From UBA4744 sp035282865 (GTDB lineage Bacteria; Actinomycetota; Acidimicrobiia; Spongiisociales; UBA4744), in the NCBI GenBank assembly GCA_035282865.1, contig DATEVB010000213.1, forward strand, positions 1-5,757: a DNA stretch of 5,757 nucleotides, read 5' to 3'. Positions 5,313 through 5,757 of the stretch are shown in pieces (positions within the stretch are counted from its first letter, which is position 1; each line of letters begins with the position of its first letter). Below the pieces are notes generated by a model. It saw only the letters and a program-made list of their open reading frames with translations, was not told where the DNA came from and did no database searches. Position numbers and translations under genes: made by a program.

Positions 5313-5342
5313 TCGCGAAATCCAGGTTTGGGTCGCGAAAAC
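5313..5342 (+). promoter_or_regulatory. Paired TCGCGAAA boxes, unit C
   Basis: TCGCGAAATC at 5313-5322 and TCGCGAAAAC at 5333-5342, period 20 bases; the second box has one change. Box 2 begins 26 bases before the -35 of RNA C. Confidence 0.6.
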
Positions 5343-5358
5343 GTTTCAGGCTTTCAAC

Positions 5359-5387
5359 TTGCCCGGCGAGTGGAACCGGCCTACATT
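5359..5387 (+). promoter_or_regulatory. Promoter of RNA C
   Basis: TTGCCC (5359-5364), a 17-base spacer and TACATT (5382-5387). Predicted start near 5394. The layout is the same as in units A and B. Confidence 0.6.
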
Positions 5388-5393
5388 CTTTTG

Positions 5394-5550
5394 TACTGCT
5401 TGTGAGGCAACTCACCGGCAGGGTCGGCACCACCGAGAGGCGGTACCGGGCTCTTACCGGGAGACCGGATCCTTCGGGATCTTGGAGTTGCGGTACGAGA
5501 GATAACCCCGAGAGGGTGAAAGCTTCGGCAGACGCTCCCTCGGGGTTTTT
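5394..5550 (+). ncRNA. Structured RNA C, about 157 nt, homologue of A
   Basis: Hairpin I (5396-5421): CUGC pairs with GCAG where A and B have CCGC with GCGG, then a mismatch, then GUGAG-GCAA-CUCAC. Hairpin II (5430-5444) is ACC-a-CC-GAGA-GG-c-GGU with a GNRA-type loop. The distal stem pairs CUCuUACCG (5451-5459) with CGGUAcGAG (5491-5499), eight of nine pairs with one U-C mismatch, enclosing GGAGACC, GAUCC-UUCG-GGAUC and GGAGUU. The enclosed purine motifs match RNA A while the stems differ in sequence, which argues for selection on structure. A terminator with a real U-tract follows. It ends about 140 bases before the protein gene at 5691, so it could also be read as that gene's upstream partner RNA. 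Confidence 0.62.
5505..5550 (+). terminator. Terminator hairpin of RNA C
   Basis: ACCCCGAG (5505-5512) pairs with CTCGGGGT (5539-5546), with GGG-UG opposite CGCUCC inside and a run of five T (5546-5550). This is the strongest of the three terminators and looks factor-independent. Confidence 0.75.
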
Positions 5551-5690
5551 CGCGTCCCGGCTTCGTTCCCGCCGGTTTGACCGCCGGCTGCCAGGCTGCT
5601 GATCACTGGTACCTAAATCCGCCACCGCGGCGATGGTCCGCGCTACGTTGTTGCGCAAGCGGTTGGAGTGAGCGGGTCTCTGGAGGTCGT

Positions 5691-5757
5691 ATGTTCCAGA
5701 TGGTTCGCTACGTCGAAGAAGAGATCGAGCCGGGCCGGGTAGCGCCCGTGCCCACCG
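5691..5757 (+). CDS. N-terminal fragment of an unrecognised protein
   Basis: ATG at 5691 is preceded by TGGAGGT with a three-base gap (GGAGGTCGT then ATG), the clearest Shine-Dalgarno in the window. The 22 visible residues read MFQMVRYVEEEIEPGRVAPVPT and then the window ends. This is too little to assign a family. An ATG three codons later is an alternative start without such a site. The gene follows the three RNA units in the same direction after a terminator and 140 bases of spacer, so it most likely has its own promoter. Whether it works with the RNAs cannot be judged from this piece. Confidence 0.6.
   Translation, partial: MFQMVRYVEEEIEPGRVAPVPT

Larger units (their letters stand above)
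4381..5577 (+). repeat. Three tandem copies of an RNA transcription unit
   Basis: Three homologous units at about 4381-4640 (A), 4693-5185 (B) and 5313-5577 (C). Each has, in order, two TCGCGAAATC boxes, a promoter, a GCAA-capped hairpin, a variable middle, a distal stem and a terminator followed by a TCTCGCG/TTTCGCG and CTCGG-like tail. The spacing is nearly fixed: box 2 to -35 is 26-27 bases, every -35 to -10 spacer is 17 bases, and the -10 to the end of the conserved GGCAACTC is 26 bases in all three copies. The sequence between conserved islands has diverged heavily. This is therefore an old duplication held by selection at particular elements. The spacers between units hold CTTCCA-rich sequence and a GGCGAGCGGAGCGAGCC palindrome near 5231. 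Confidence 0.75.

Noticed and set aside
4381..5342. TCGCGAAATC repeats as a CRISPR array
   Set aside because: The repeats are only 10 bases, occur in pairs 20-21 bases apart, and the pairs are separated by hundreds of bases of transcribed units. The nearby nuclease is Cas4-like only at superfamily level and no cas gene is seen.
5044..5658. Long minus-strand frame across RNA C and the end of RNA B
   Set aside because: It reads antisense through two terminator hairpins and the repeated promoter region. Its repeats (NPEGASAEAFTLSG-like) are only the translation of the DNA repeats.

Overview
This 5.76-kb window comes from a high-GC bacterium, most likely an actinobacterium. The GC-rich codon thirds, near-leaderless promoters, ISL3 transposase remnant and actinobacterial-type RecB-family nuclease fit this, and Acidimicrobiia is a guess. 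Lineage cannot be fixed from the sequence alone.

The left half (1-3000) is a patchwork of small genes and gene debris. A partial minus-strand gene (423 down to the left edge) shows coding character that switches frame twice. A secreted DUF11-type protein lies at 527-1126. A degenerate stretch follows (1127-1911), holding a DUF488 pseudogene fragment about 92% identical to the intact DUF488 gene 2 kb away and a second frameshifted remnant. Next is a two-gene operon on the minus strand: an XRE repressor with a perfect palindromic operator on its promoter, overlapping by ATGA a three-helix membrane protein. A 5' fragment of an ISL3-family transposase then abuts the 3' end of the DUF488 gene.

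The centre (2998-4318, minus strand) is a probable operon: a RecB/Cas4-type PD-(D/E)XK nuclease with four putative Fe-S cysteines, then a DUF488 protein. The nuclease appears to be transcribed as a leaderless mRNA.

The right third (4381-5577, plus strand) is the most striking part. It has no convincing protein gene but holds three tandem copies of one transcription unit. Each has a pair of TCGCGAAATC boxes one or two helical turns apart (20-21 bp), a sigma70-like promoter at a fixed distance, a structured RNA and a near-identical terminator hairpin. Pairing partners change together between copies (a GCAA-capped hairpin I and a distal stem with UUCG-capped hairpins), so the product is probably a structured RNA. 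Copies A and C are about 155 nt; copy B is expanded to about 390 nt by extra tetraloop hairpins. I do not recognise the family. A new gene with a good ribosome binding site starts at 5691 just downstream and runs off the window.
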